The notes beneath the pieces are model-generated. The model ran no database searches. It saw only the letters and a program-made list of their open reading frames with translations, and was not told where the DNA came from. Shown here piece by piece: positions 25,821-32,736 of a DNA stretch of 40,626 nucleotides. The translations under genes were made by a program, and so were the position numbers. Source of the DNA: a virus; IMG/VR virus record IMGVR_UViG_3300047457_000081, positions 1-40,626 of that record. One strand, given 5' to 3'. Numbering within the stretch: position 1 is the stretch's first letter; every line of letters starts with the position of its first letter.

Positions 25821-27800
25821 GTGGCTGGTCGTGATATTACCGAAGGTCGCTCTAGTAGAGCGATTGCAGTTGACGTAGGTGTTGTATCTGATACATCTAT
25901 CTGGCAGAACACTGACATTGCTTATGATACTGCTTTAGGCGGTATGCCGTTTATCTATGCTATTTCCGACCAGCGTCCTTATATCCGCCAGACTGCACCT
26001 TACCGAAAGGAACAGTTTGATAATCAGACTGAACCTGGTGAGCAGTCTCTAACTGGGTGGTGGATAAGAAGCCAGTCCTCGTTTCACGACGGGACTGGCA
26101 TTATTTTTTATGACCCTGCTTTAATTCCTGGAGAAGGTACATTCCAGTATGCAGACAGCAAAGGCGTAGATGTTTGGACTGAGGGTGAAGTAACACTACT
26201 TAAGTCCAGCACTCAAGGGCACGAAATGACTGGCTCTATTGCATCTAATGGTCGTGCTAGCCAGTATATGCGTAGCATTCAATGGTCTGGTACTAACGGT
26301 GTACTCGTACTAGACGAATACGATGTAGACAAAATTGATACTGCTGGGACTGTTACTCATTTTATTGACTATAACTCTGGCACTGATGACCGAGTTTATG
26401 CTATCTGTGACGATGGTACCGATGCTTACTGGGTAACTAATGATACAGGTCCATCAGGTAAGTTAGAAGTAAATAGAAAGCCACTTATAGGCAACTCGTC
26501 TACATCCGCTACTGTTATGTTTACGGCTAATGGTATTACCGTAACCAATGCAGTGATGGAGTTTGTTAAAGAACGTATTGTTATGTGTGCTAATAATGCT
26601 GTCTATGAATTTACATCAGCAGCATCAGCACTACCTACAGCAGTCTATACACATCCAGCAACTACTCACATATATACCAGCATTACAGCATCAGGTCCAG
26701 CAATCTATATTTCTGGCTATAACGGTATTCAGTCAACCATTCAGAAGTTTACACTCAGCACAGCAGGTGCTATGCCGACGCTTACGTCGGCGGTAGTAGC
26801 AGCAGAACTACCAGTTGGTGAAATAGTTCATCGTATCTTTTACTATCTAGGATATATGGCTATCGGCACTAGCAAAGGTATTCGTATTGCCACAGTCAAT
26901 GACCAAGACGGTTCACTTACTTACGGTCCTTTGCTTGTTGAAACCGACCAGCCTTGCTATGACTTTGCCGCTAGACAGAATTATATCTGGTGTGCAACGG
27001 GTGTTGATGGCAACCCTGGAGTTATCCGTATTGACTTAGGTAATGAACTATCACCATTACGCTTTGCTTATGCTAACGATTTATATTACTCGGGAGTAAC
27101 TGGGCATTACACCACATCGTGTGCTTTCTTGGGCACAACTGACCGTCTTGCCTACTGCACAACCTATGCATCATCGGCTAACGGGTACATCTACTCAGAA
27201 TCTGCCAGCACTCTAATGACTACTGGCTATCTTACTACTGGTTATATCCGTTATAACACTCTTGAGCCAAAGAATTTTAAGCGCCTTGTAGGACGCGGCG
27301 ACTTTACTTATGGCTCTATGACACTGGAAACTGTAGATAAAGATGGCACAGAATATGACCTAGTCTCATATGATGTATCAGTTCCGCCAGTAGAAGTAAC
27401 TACTAGCCAGCCAACAGGCTCACAAGAGTACATAGCCTACAAGTTTATTCTTTACAGAGACGGCACAGATAACACTAAAGGTCCTATCTTCAAGGGCTAT
27501 CAGGCAAAGGCGACTATCGCTACTCCACGCCAAAGACTCATTAAGTTTCCTGTCTTTAACTATGACATTGAGACAGATAAGTACAATGTAATGGTTGGCT
27601 ACGAAGGACGTGCAGTTGCACGTGTGGCTCAACTAGAAACCATTGAACAAAACGGTGATGTCATAACCTGGCAGGATTTACAAACTGGCGAATCTCGCCA
27701 AGTTGTAGTTGAGCAAGTTACTTTTACCCGACAAACTCCACCAGACAGGGGGTTCTCTGGCTATGGTGGAATCATTGACATACTTATAAGGACTGTATAA
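25821..27800 (+). CDS. Large tail protein, nozzle/propeller-like candidate
   Basis: A 659-residue GTG-started protein right after the glycosyltransferase (GGAGAGTAAGTG). The N-terminus (AGRDITEGRSSRAIAVDVGV) leads to SQSSFHDGTGIIFYDPALIP. A series of repeated beta blades of about 40-60 residues follows (DRVYAICDDGTDAYWVTND; YIWCATGVDGNPGVIRIDLG), as in a beta-propeller, then a mixed C-terminal domain. Tail nozzle proteins of short-tailed phages combine a propeller with such a platform, so that is the favoured role. A receptor-facing minor tail protein is the alternative. Note VQKF-type repeats but no enzyme motif. Confidence 0.62.
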   Translation: MAGRDITEGRSSRAIAVDVGVVSDTSIWQNTDIAYDTALGGMPFIYAISDQRPYIRQTAPYRKEQFDNQTEPGEQSLTGWWIRSQSSFHDGTGIIFYDPALIPGEGTFQYADSKGVDVWTEGEVTLLKSSTQGHEMTGSIASNGRASQYMRSIQWSGTNGVLVLDEYDVDKIDTAGTVTHFIDYNSGTDDRVYAICDDGTDAYWVTNDTGPSGKLEVNRKPLIGNSSTSATVMFTANGITVTNAVMEFVKERIVMCANNAVYEFTSAASALPTAVYTHPATTHIYTSITASGPAIYISGYNGIQSTIQKFTLSTAGAMPTLTSAVVAAELPVGEIVHRIFYYLGYMAIGTSKGIRIATVNDQDGSLTYGPLLVETDQPCYDFAARQNYIWCATGVDGNPGVIRIDLGNELSPLRFAYANDLYYSGVTGHYTTSCAFLGTTDRLAYCTTYASSANGYIYSESASTLMTTGYLTTGYIRYNTLEPKNFKRLVGRGDFTYGSMTLETVDKDGTEYDLVSYDVSVPPVEVTTSQPTGSQEYIAYKFILYRDGTDNTKGPIFKGYQAKATIATPRQRLIKFPVFNYDIETDKYNVMVGYEGRAVARVAQLETIEQNGDVITWQDLQTGESRQVVVEQVTFTRQTPPDRGFSGYGGIIDILIRTV

Positions 27801-28004
27801 ATGAATCCTGCTGACTGGGCTGGCATAGCCGTATCTATTGTGACACTTATTTCTGCACTAGCAATGGGTGTCAAACATCTAACTAAACATTATTTATCAG
27901 AACTTAAGCCCAACGGTGGCTCCAGTCTTAAGGATAAAGTAAATGGTTTAGAAACTAAGGTAGATTTACTAACAGATTTAATTAAAGAAGCACTAAAGAA
28001 ATGA
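27801..28004 (+). CDS. Small membrane protein with coiled coil (lysis-associated, holin-like)
   Basis: A 67-residue protein starting on the base after the previous stop. One membrane segment at about residues 5-24 (DWAGIAVSIVTLISALAMGV) is followed by a basic stretch and a coiled coil (SLKDKVNGLETKVDLLTDLI). Proteins starting NPADWAG with this layout are frequent in actinobacterial phages, immediately upstream of endolysins. It may be a holin partner or regulator. Membrane location is read directly from hydrophobicity. Confidence 0.7.
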   Translation: MNPADWAGIAVSIVTLISALAMGVKHLTKHYLSELKPNGGSSLKDKVNGLETKVDLLTDLIKEALKK

Positions 28005-28010
28005 GGGACA

Positions 28011-28532
28011 ATGAAACCTACGGGAAAACCTGTGGCAGGGAAAGCCACGCCTGCGGCTATTGCTGTTCTGAGACAAGCGACAGCATTATTTCCGAAGCGC
28101 AAGAAACTGTCCGACGGGCTTTTGCCGTCGCCAGCCCACCTACGTATGAGCCCCAATTCGGACCACAATACTGGGCTAGCAGTAGACCTGACCCACGACC
28201 CTGACAATGGCGTAGATTGTGCAATCATTTTTGAAAAATTTAAAGAAGATAACCGCATTAACTATCTTATCTTTCAAGGAAAGATTTGGTCACGGGCTAG
28301 ACGCAAAGAGGGCAATCGCAAGTACAGTGGTAGCAATCCTCACAATAAGCACCTACATATTTCTATTGATAGGGCTTACAGTAATGACACTAGCCCTTGG
28401 TTCTGGTGGTTAAATCAACCTAAAGTTCTCAATCAGGTAAAGGCTAAACTGCAACCTACTCCTAAAAAGAAAGTTGCTGTTTCTCCTACGCTTGTATGTA
28501 CCTGTTGCAAGGTGCACCGTGCTACTGCCTGA
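28011..28532 (+). CDS. Endolysin, M15-type D,D- or L,D-peptidase
   Basis: A 173-residue peptidoglycan peptidase. Zinc-ligand motifs of the M15/VanY family are visible: SDHNTGLAVDL with His52 and Asp59 (H-x6-D) and HNKHLHISID with His116. There is no signal peptide, so release depends on holins. The C-terminus (CTCCKVHRATA) holds a Cys-rich tail not typical of the peptidase core and may bind zinc or be an extra tag. It lies in a lysis cassette with two membrane proteins and overlaps the next small gene by 14 bases. Confidence 0.88.
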   Translation: MKPTGKPVAGKATPAAIAVLRQATALFPKRKKLSDGLLPSPAHLRMSPNSDHNTGLAVDLTHDPDNGVDCAIIFEKFKEDNRINYLIFQGKIWSRARRKEGNRKYSGSNPHNKHLHISIDRAYSNDTSPWFWWLNQPKVLNQVKAKLQPTPKKKVAVSPTLVCTCCKVHRATA

Positions 28533-28644
28533 AGGAGAACCTAACCCATTACTAGACTGTGATGGGTGCAATGCAGAAGGTGCTTATGTCTATAAAGGCT
28601 GGGCATTCTTATGCGGTAAATGCATAGAAGAAAGAGAGAGTTAA
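28519..28644 (+). CDS. Zinc-ribbon micro-protein, 41 aa
   Basis: A short frame from GTG at 28519 (AAGGTG upstream) to TAA at 28644, overlapping the endolysin end by 14 bases and the holin start by one base (TAATG). It reads LDCDGCNAEGAYVYKGWAFL and then CGKC, two CxxC knuckles of a small zinc ribbon. The start is uncertain; an in-frame TTG at 28492 is an alternative. The Cys pattern and coupled stop argue for reality. Function unknown. Confidence 0.55.
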   Translation: MLLPEGEPNPLLDCDGCNAEGAYVYKGWAFLCGKCIEERES

Positions 28645-28829
28645 TGGAAACTCTAAAGCAACTATCCCTATCTTGGTTCCGTGCTGCAGCATCTGCTGCT
28701 ATTGCACTCTACCTTGCAGGAGAGACTGATGTTAAAGTTCTAGGAACTGCAGCACTCGCTGGCTTCCTTGGACCTGTCTTAAAGTGGCTAGACCCATCTG
28801 CCACAGAGTTTGGACGCGGAGCACGATAG
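28644..28829 (+). CDS. Holin, r1t-like
   Basis: 61 residues. The ATG at 28644 overlaps the previous TAA (TAATG) and is preferred over ATG at 28620, which would add eight charged residues and lie within the preceding gene. Two membrane segments are visible: about residues 9-26 (SWFRAAASAAIALYLAG) and 33-48 (VLGTAALAGFLGPVLKW). The C-terminus LDPSATEFGRGAR resembles the D-P-x-D-x-x-F-G end typical of r1t-type holins from Gram-positive phages. It would form the membrane lesion that frees the endolysin. It is the last gene of the late operon, before two terminators. Confidence 0.82.
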   Translation: METLKQLSLSWFRAAASAAIALYLAGETDVKVLGTAALAGFLGPVLKWLDPSATEFGRGAR

Positions 28830-28838
28830 CCCCGTAAA

Positions 28839-28858
28839 CGCCTCCTAAGGCGGTTTTT
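28839..28858 (+). terminator. Rho-independent terminator 1 of the late operon
   Basis: CGCCT (28839-28843) pairs with AGGCG (28848-28852) around CCTA and is followed by GTTTTT. It sits 10 bases after the holin stop. Confidence 0.75.
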
Positions 28859-28869
28859 AGACACGAATA

Positions 28870-28909
28870 GACCCCTTTACCTAGTCCGATATAGGTAGAG
28901 GGGTCTTTT
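28870..28909. terminator. Strong terminator between converging operons
   Basis: A 14-bp stem, with one G-U pair, joins 28870-28883 and 28892-28905 around an 8-base loop and is followed by TTTT on the plus strand. The near-perfect stem may also stop leftward transcription, though the minus side lacks a good T-run. It separates the right-facing late genes from the left-facing early genes. Confidence 0.85.
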
Positions 28910-28930
28910 CTGCTTTCTCCCAGTCTTCCC

Positions 28931-29404
28931 CTAACTAGAAGAAACCTCATTGATTATCAGGTTGTGCCAATACTGAGGGTAGTCTGAGGCATTGACAAAG
29001 ACTACTAGGTCCCGCTCTTTGGTATCCCAACGGGTATGAAAGACTGGCTGTAGGTGGGCTATCTCTCTGGCTGGGACTACAAGTATGCCGTCTGAATATC
29101 TAAAGCAGATACGGTGGTATGAATAATCTGTATCTGTATATGGTGGTGCAATCATAATCTGCTGTAGTTTGTTGAACGGGAAGATGGCTGGCTTGCTGCT
29201 GTCTGTCTTGAGCCATTTGATTTCTAGGTCTCCGATATAGTTCTCTCTGCCATTGCCGTGCATTACAGTGATATGAAAGTCGGTAAAGAAGAAGCGCGGT
29301 GTTGGATATAACTTCCAGTTAATGAAGTAATCCGTCAGCGCTTTGGCTGCTATCTGTTCCCGCTTGCCATCACTTGCTATCTGCCGTATAGGTTCAAGCG
29401 CCAC
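28931..29404 (-). CDS. Putative PD-(D/E)XK-type nuclease, 157 aa
   Basis: The last gene of the leftward operon. FFFTDFHITVMHGNGRENYI followed by GDLEIKWLKTD (near 58-68) provides an acidic residue and an E-x-K pair spaced as in the PD-(D/E)XK fold; a later PPYTDTDYSYHRICFRYSDG region looks like core beta strands. GTG start overlaps the WhiB stop (GTGGCGCTTGA). Nuclease activity is inference from a short motif, and the protein might instead be a non-catalytic relative. Confidence 0.5.
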   Translation of the reverse strand: MALEPIRQIASDGKREQIAAKALTDYFINWKLYPTPRFFFTDFHITVMHGNGRENYIGDLEIKWLKTDSSKPAIFPFNKLQQIMIAPPYTDTDYSYHRICFRYSDGILVVPAREIAHLQPVFHTRWDTKERDLVVFVNASDYPQYWHNLIINEVSSS

Positions 29405-29669
29405 GTCTATTTAACTCCCACTCTGGTAGTACAGGTTTGGCTGTAATGCCAAGTTGTCTGCGAATTAACTTACGCTTACGCTCAGTAGTTCCTGCCCAGT
29501 ATCCAAGTACTTTGTTGTTTAGCGCATAGTCTAAACATTCATTGTTGGCTGGGCAGCCTTGACAAATTCTAAATAACATCCGCTCGTTCATATACTCGCC
29601 AGAGTCTTTGCTAAACCACTGCTCAGTATCGGTGCCTTCGCAGGCTGGTCTGTTTTTGAATTCAATCAT
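29394..29669 (-). CDS. whiB: WhiB-family iron-sulfur transcription regulator
   Basis: 91 residues from the ATG at 29669 (MIEFKNRPACEG), chosen because it overlaps the upstream stop as TAATG. Numbered from this ATG, four Cys occur at 10, 36, 39 and 45 (C...CQGC-x5-C), the iron-sulfur ligand pattern. GYWAG follows as the WhiB GxWxG-type turn, then a basic segment ERKRKLIRRQLG for DNA or sigma contact. WhiB proteins bind the primary sigma factor in Actinobacteria, and phage copies can redirect or inhibit host WhiB. This gene is the main evidence for an actinobacterial host. Confidence 0.93.
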   Translation of the reverse strand: MIEFKNRPACEGTDTEQWFSKDSGEYMNERMLFRICQGCPANNECLDYALNNKVLGYWAGTTERKRKLIRRQLGITAKPVLPEWELNRRGA

Positions 29670-29818
29670 TACCACTCAACTCCAATCCAAAAGAAACCAA
29701 GGTCTATATCTGCGTGCCAACGACTAATGCAAAAACCAAATCCAAATCTAGTTAGGCTGCCACCTATAACCAAAGTAAATCGTTTATAGTTCCAGCCGTT
29801 GCTGTACCTAAGTTTCAT
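29669..29818 (-). CDS. Micro-protein, 49 aa
   Basis: A short minus-strand frame from ATG at 29818, with AGGAGG 5 bases upstream. The stop TAA overlaps the WhiB start. The product is aromatic and Gly-rich (KLRYSNGWNYKRFTLVIGGS; ISRWHADIDLGFFWIGVEW), probably a small beta fold. Excellent ribosome site and TAATG coupling to whiB support it. Function is unknown; tight linkage to whiB may point to a joint regulatory task. Confidence 0.68.
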   Translation of the reverse strand: MKLRYSNGWNYKRFTLVIGGSLTRFGFGFCISRWHADIDLGFFWIGVEW

Positions 29819-29986
29819 TTAGCCTCCTGTTTTATAGAATCCAGTACCTTTAAAGTGTACTGGGTTTGCTGTCCAAATCCTAATCATTGTCTCACCGCAT
29901 AGTTCGCAAGGAATAGGAAGATTGTTGGTTGTTTCAGTAATACTTCCGCAAGACTTACACTTAAAATCATACGTCGGCACAACCAT
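29819..29986 (-). CDS. FmdB-type zinc-ribbon protein
   Basis: A 55-residue frame read from ATG at 29986; GTG at 29980 is a possible alternative with better Shine-Dalgarno spacing. It shows YDFKCKSCG near 6-14 and IPCELCG near 25-31, two CxxC pairs, then the family ending RIWTANPVHFKGTGFYKT. The F-K-G-x-G-F-Y-x-T end is typical of the FmdB putative regulatory family. Exact role is unknown; regulatory or RNA-polymerase-linked function is suggested for the family. The stop is immediately followed by the next ATG. Confidence 0.82.
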   Translation of the reverse strand: MVVPTYDFKCKSCGSITETTNNLPIPCELCGETMIRIWTANPVHFKGTGFYKTGG

Positions 29987-30212
29987 CTTCCTCTCCGCTA
30001 GGTGTGGGTAGAGTTATCATACTTCCGCAACTAGCACACTCAGCATCTGTAAAGTAGAAGGCAATCTCACCATCTACAAATCCACCTAGCATTACAAAAA
30101 TATCACAGCCACATACACATACTTCTGTTGGTTCACCACGCAAGTCCATTGACTTGCTATAGTCCACTAAATGAAGCAGGTCACGAATATCCTTACTCGG
30201 TTCGGTCATCAT
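29967..30212 (-). CDS. Small zinc-binding protein, 81 aa
   Basis: Start set at the double ATG (30212/30209) preceded by GAAGAAG; a longer frame from 30245 would overlap the previous gene further. Residues include EVCVCGCDIFVML and FTDAECASCGSMITLPTPSG, giving CxCxC and CxxC sites that could bind one or two metals. The region in between is beta-like. It overlaps the sigma-like gene by 20 bases and the FmdB gene by 20 bases. Function unknown. Confidence 0.65.
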   Translation of the reverse strand: MMTEPSKDIRDLLHLVDYSKSMDLRGEPTEVCVCGCDIFVMLGGFVDGEIAFYFTDAECASCGSMITLPTPSGEEDGCADV

Positions 30213-30849
30213 CTTCTTCAATGACTGGGGCATCTTCATCTGCAAAGGGACGCCATCCGCCTAAGTTTCTAATCAGGGAATTGATAGCACGCTGAACTTT
30301 CATTCTGGCACCATCTGGTGTTGTCTTTAAATCCTTGGCTATCAGGCTCCACTCATTATTGTCTGTGCTGAATCTAACCCGTAGCACATTTTGTTTTGCC
30401 TCTGTGAGCCGATAGAAAGCGGTGGCTATGTCTGACCGTAGCACTAGCCAGTTGTTGCCATCATTGCTGGGGTCTGACTTGACTGCCTTAAAGTTTAAGT
30501 CTTTAATCTTGGCTGGCATTTCATATGACTCAGAAATAATGCTGGGCATAAACGCCTCTATGACTGTTGCGTCATAGTAGTACAGGTCAAGCAACTCGTA
30601 TCCGACCGTCTTTGCTTTTTCTTTTTCGCAGTACTTGATGGCTGCATTGCGGAGGGATTTTGCTATGAGTTTGTCTTTATCTTTTTGGTCTAGTGCTGAC
30701 CATTCGGAATATTTATTGGGATGGGAAATGAACCAAAGCCATAATATCTGCTGTATATCCAGTGCATCTATCATCGGATAGCGCCTGTGATACTCAACTG
30801 CTAGTGATGAAACTAGCGAGTCATACTCAGTTATGTACTCCTGGTTCAT
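30193..30849 (-). CDS. Sigma-factor-like DNA-binding protein, 218 aa
   Basis: Helical throughout. Residues about 10-90 resemble sigma region 2 in layout (DIQQILWLWFISHPNKYSEW; LRNAAIKYCEKEKAKTVGYE). The C-terminal part, about 160-200, has a clear helix-turn-helix (EWSLIAKDLKTTPDGARMKV then QRAINSLIRNLGG) like sigma region 4. The end is acidic (DEDAPVIEEDDD). Such proteins are common in actinobacterial phages near WhiB genes. It may steer host RNA polymerase to late promoters, but no target promoter is identified. Starts 22 bases inside the upstream gene. Confidence 0.72.
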   Translation of the reverse strand: MNQEYITEYDSLVSSLAVEYHRRYPMIDALDIQQILWLWFISHPNKYSEWSALDQKDKDKLIAKSLRNAAIKYCEKEKAKTVGYELLDLYYYDATVIEAFMPSIISESYEMPAKIKDLNFKAVKSDPSNDGNNWLVLRSDIATAFYRLTEAKQNVLRVRFSTDNNEWSLIAKDLKTTPDGARMKVQRAINSLIRNLGGWRPFADEDAPVIEEDDDRTE

Positions 30850-31129
30850 CTATGCCTTCCCACTGCCCCCTTTGTACCAATAGTCCGATTATGGCATAGT
30901 TTGCCAAATCAAGCAGCGTATCTTCAATAGATTCATAGTTCGGCGTGTCTATCTTTTTATAATACAGATGCTCCAGCCGTGTCATCTTGTCGTGCATACG
31001 AACTACGATGCCATTCATAGCACCGCCTGGTGCTTGACCGATATTGTTAGGACCGTAGTCTGCGTGCTTACGCACCATAGTTATCTTAAGTTCTGACAGG
31101 ATGTCATCAAAATGTTTAATGTCCTTCAT
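30827..31129 (-). CDS. DUF1599-type (nucleotide modification associated) protein, MazG-like
   Basis: 100 residues with KHADYGPNNIGQAPGGAMNG, GIVVRMHDKMTRLEHLYYKK and ESIEDTLLDLANYAIIGLLV. The order VRMxDKxxRL then DxxxDLANYA is characteristic of DUF1599, an all-alpha family found with DNA-modification genes and related to MazG pyrophosphohydrolases. The E-x-x-D and D-L-A-N residues would hold metal. It could clean or supply nucleotides, but no base-modifying enzyme was found nearby. Confidence 0.8.
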   Translation of the reverse strand: MKDIKHFDDILSELKITMVRKHADYGPNNIGQAPGGAMNGIVVRMHDKMTRLEHLYYKKIDTPNYESIEDTLLDLANYAIIGLLVQRGQWEGIDEPGVHN

Positions 31130-31424
31130 CTAATACCTTCCGTAGTTCTGTATCTAAATCTGAGGTCAATTCTATAACAGTAACTTCGTCAATAAATTCC
31201 TGTGCTTCACCCTGTGCGGATGCCACAAGGAAGTTGGCTAGGATTGTGAGCAGACTAAGCCCTACCTTTGGGTCTTTTTTAGTGTGAATATATACATCTC
31301 TGAGTGCTGATAATAGGTCTATACCTTTGGTGTCTGTGATAGGTAGTCCAATAATCTTTGGGTTCTGCTCTATGTAATCCCATACTGACTCATCGCTCGT
31401 TGATGCATTTTCTGATTCGCTCAT
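31116..31424 (-). CDS. Hypothetical acidic protein, 102 aa
   Basis: A helical acidic protein. Features are SESENASTSDESVWDYIEQN (flexible N-terminus), LLSALRDVYIHTKKDPKVGL and LLTILANFLVASAQGEAQEF. The middle helix is hydrophobic but too broken for a certain membrane span. Its start lies 35 bases inside the TOPRIM gene. No family recognised. It sits in the replication block and may be an accessory factor. Confidence 0.6.
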   Translation of the reverse strand: MSESENASTSDESVWDYIEQNPKIIGLPITDTKGIDLLSALRDVYIHTKKDPKVGLSLLTILANFLVASAQGEAQEFIDEVTVIELTSDLDTELRKVLDEGH

Positions 31425-32022
31425 CTAACCAACCTGCCCCTTCCTGTAATACGATGCTATTGACATCGTGCCCTTCGGGCATCTGAACTATATTCACATT
31501 GCCTAACTCTCTACTAATCTTCTTGCCGAACTCTAGCCCTGGACTATCACCATCTGCTAGCACAATAACTGTATCAAAGTCGTCAAGTATTTTGCTGTAA
31601 TAGGGCTTCCAATTGTTAGCACCTGGGATGCCGACTGCTGGATGTCCTGTCTTAACTACTGTTGTGATGCAGTCAATCTCACCTTCGGTGACGCAGACAT
31701 AACCATCTGCAGTGAGTACTGACTGTGCATTAAACATTGTTGTCTTAGCCCCTGGCAGACCTATGTACTTAGGGTCTTCGCCGTGGATGCTACGAAAGCG
31801 CAGGTCAACCACGCCTGATGGCGTGATATAGGGAATTACTAACTTACCCTTGTAGCCTTCGTGACCTGGTAATGGATTGTCCACTACTCCGATATGAAAC
31901 TTCTTTGCTTCTTCTACCGACAGACCCCGTGTTGCCAGATAGTCTGTTGCTTGATGTATGTGCTGGGCGTACTCTGTCGCCGCCTGTAGGAGAAACTGTC
32001 TCTGCGTACTTGACAGCCTCAC
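31390..32022 (-). CDS. TOPRIM-domain primase subunit (catalytic part of split primase)
   Basis: 210 residues of a DnaG-like catalytic portion. ATDYLATRGLSVEEAKKFHI lies near 25-44 (typical pre-core helix), YKGKLVIPYITPSGVVDLRF near 57-76. The TOPRIM motifs are VTEGEIDCI (Glu113) and VIVLADGDSPG (Asp157, Asp159). It starts at GTG with a perfect AAGGAGG 8 bases upstream, inside the zinc-finger gene and in another frame. Together with that gene it would make primers for lagging-strand replication. No zinc finger of its own, hence split rather than duplicated. Confidence 0.85.
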   Translation of the reverse strand: MRLSSTQRQFLLQAATEYAQHIHQATDYLATRGLSVEEAKKFHIGVVDNPLPGHEGYKGKLVIPYITPSGVVDLRFRSIHGEDPKYIGLPGAKTTMFNAQSVLTADGYVCVTEGEIDCITTVVKTGHPAVGIPGANNWKPYYSKILDDFDTVIVLADGDSPGLEFGKKISRELGNVNIVQMPEGHDVNSIVLQEGAGWLDERIRKCINER

Positions 32023-32236
32023 GATAGTTGCCTCCTTCTCTGTGCATAATCAAATCGTATACGTCACCACCAACGCCACAACCGTGGCATTTAAATCTGC
32101 CTTCATCAAAGTTAATACCTGCTGATGCGTGTTTGTCTGGGTGGAATGGACAGCGCATCTTGCGCCAGCCACTGCCCACCGCTGGCAGTCTGGCGCCTAT
32201 ATGTTCTAGATAGGCAGCAATACTATGTTTGTCCAT
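31844..32236 (-). CDS. CHC2 zinc-finger primase subunit (N-terminal part of split primase)
   Basis: 130 residues. The first 75 are a CHC2 zinc domain: Cys29, His32, Cys50 and Cys53 in KMRCPFHPDKHAS and FKCHGCGVGGDVYDLI. The rest (about 80-130) is Ser/Arg/Gly-rich, looks like translation of sequence selected for another frame, and overlaps the TOPRIM gene by 179 bases. The domain recognises the priming template. Either two proteins are made or a +1 frameshift before the overlap yields a fusion. It begins 14 bases within the resolvase end. Confidence 0.83.
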   Translation of the reverse strand: MDKHSIAAYLEHIGARLPAVGSGWRKMRCPFHPDKHASAGINFDEGRFKCHGCGVGGDVYDLIMHREGGNYREAVKYAETVSPTGGDRVRPAHTSSNRLSGNTGSVGRRSKEVSYRSSGQSITRSRRLQG

Positions 32237-32567
32237 CTGCTTTCTTGAGCAGTGCTAGCCATACCTGTGCTGGCATACTGGCATACCACTGACCAACATC
32301 TCCTTTGCCTTTGCGCTTGTGTAAGACTACTCCTGTCCAAGCATTGTCATTCTTCATCTCTACTTCTAACTCTGCTGTCCAGCCTGCAAGGTCCATCTTT
32401 GCGTGGTTCTTAATCTCAATGGTAACTCCTGGCACACCGCTTATATCGCCTTTGTCTAAGGTTGCTCCTGCGAGTCTGCGGTCTGCGTACTTGTAACCAT
32501 TGGCTTTAAGCCAAGCAACTACATCACGTTCTGCTTGGCTGCCCTTGCGTTTGGCTGCGCTACTCAA
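32223..32567 (-). CDS. Holliday junction resolvase-like nuclease
   Basis: 114 residues of the PD-(D/E)XK resolvase type. GSQAERDVVAWLKANGY supplies Glu13, DKGDISGVP supplies Asp41, and GVTIEIKNH supplies Glu51-x-Lys53. Length and motif spacing agree with Hjc-like and phage resolvases that cut branched DNA before packaging. Start is TTG, overlapping the previous stop (TTGAGTAG). It sits between helicase and primase genes, and a debranching role in replication or packaging follows from the family. Confidence 0.85.
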   Translation of the reverse strand: MSSAAKRKGSQAERDVVAWLKANGYKYADRRLAGATLDKGDISGVPGVTIEIKNHAKMDLAGWTAELEVEMKNDNAWTGVVLHKRKGKGDVGQWYASMPAQVWLALLKKADGQT

Positions 32568-32736
32568 TTGCTGCTCTTGCTACCTTCAATACCTCTGATT
32601 GTACTTTGTTGTAAAGATTATCGCTGTTGTATAACTCATCAACAATAATGTTCCACTCACCATCTGATACTGCTGCTCCTAAAAGAACTTCAATATCTTC
32701 ACGGCTGAATGAACAATCCCATACTTTAGTTTCCAT
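32560..32736 (-). CDS. Hypothetical small acidic protein, 58 aa
   Basis: The ATG at 32736 (ETKVWDCSFSREDIEVLLGA) follows GGAGCAG and overlaps the helicase stop by 11 bases; upstream in-frame starts lie deeper in the helicase. Acidic and helical (EWNIIVDELYNSDNLYNKV). The tight position between helicase and resolvase suggests an accessory replication factor, such as a helicase-loading or regulatory peptide, but nothing in the sequence proves this. Confidence 0.62.
   Translation of the reverse strand: METKVWDCSFSREDIEVLLGAAVSDGEWNIIVDELYNSDNLYNKVQSEVLKVARAAIE

Noticed and set aside
27890-28258. Minus-strand frame of 122 codons across the lysis genes
   Set aside because: It is antisense to a well-supported endolysin and membrane protein and has no recognisable motif.
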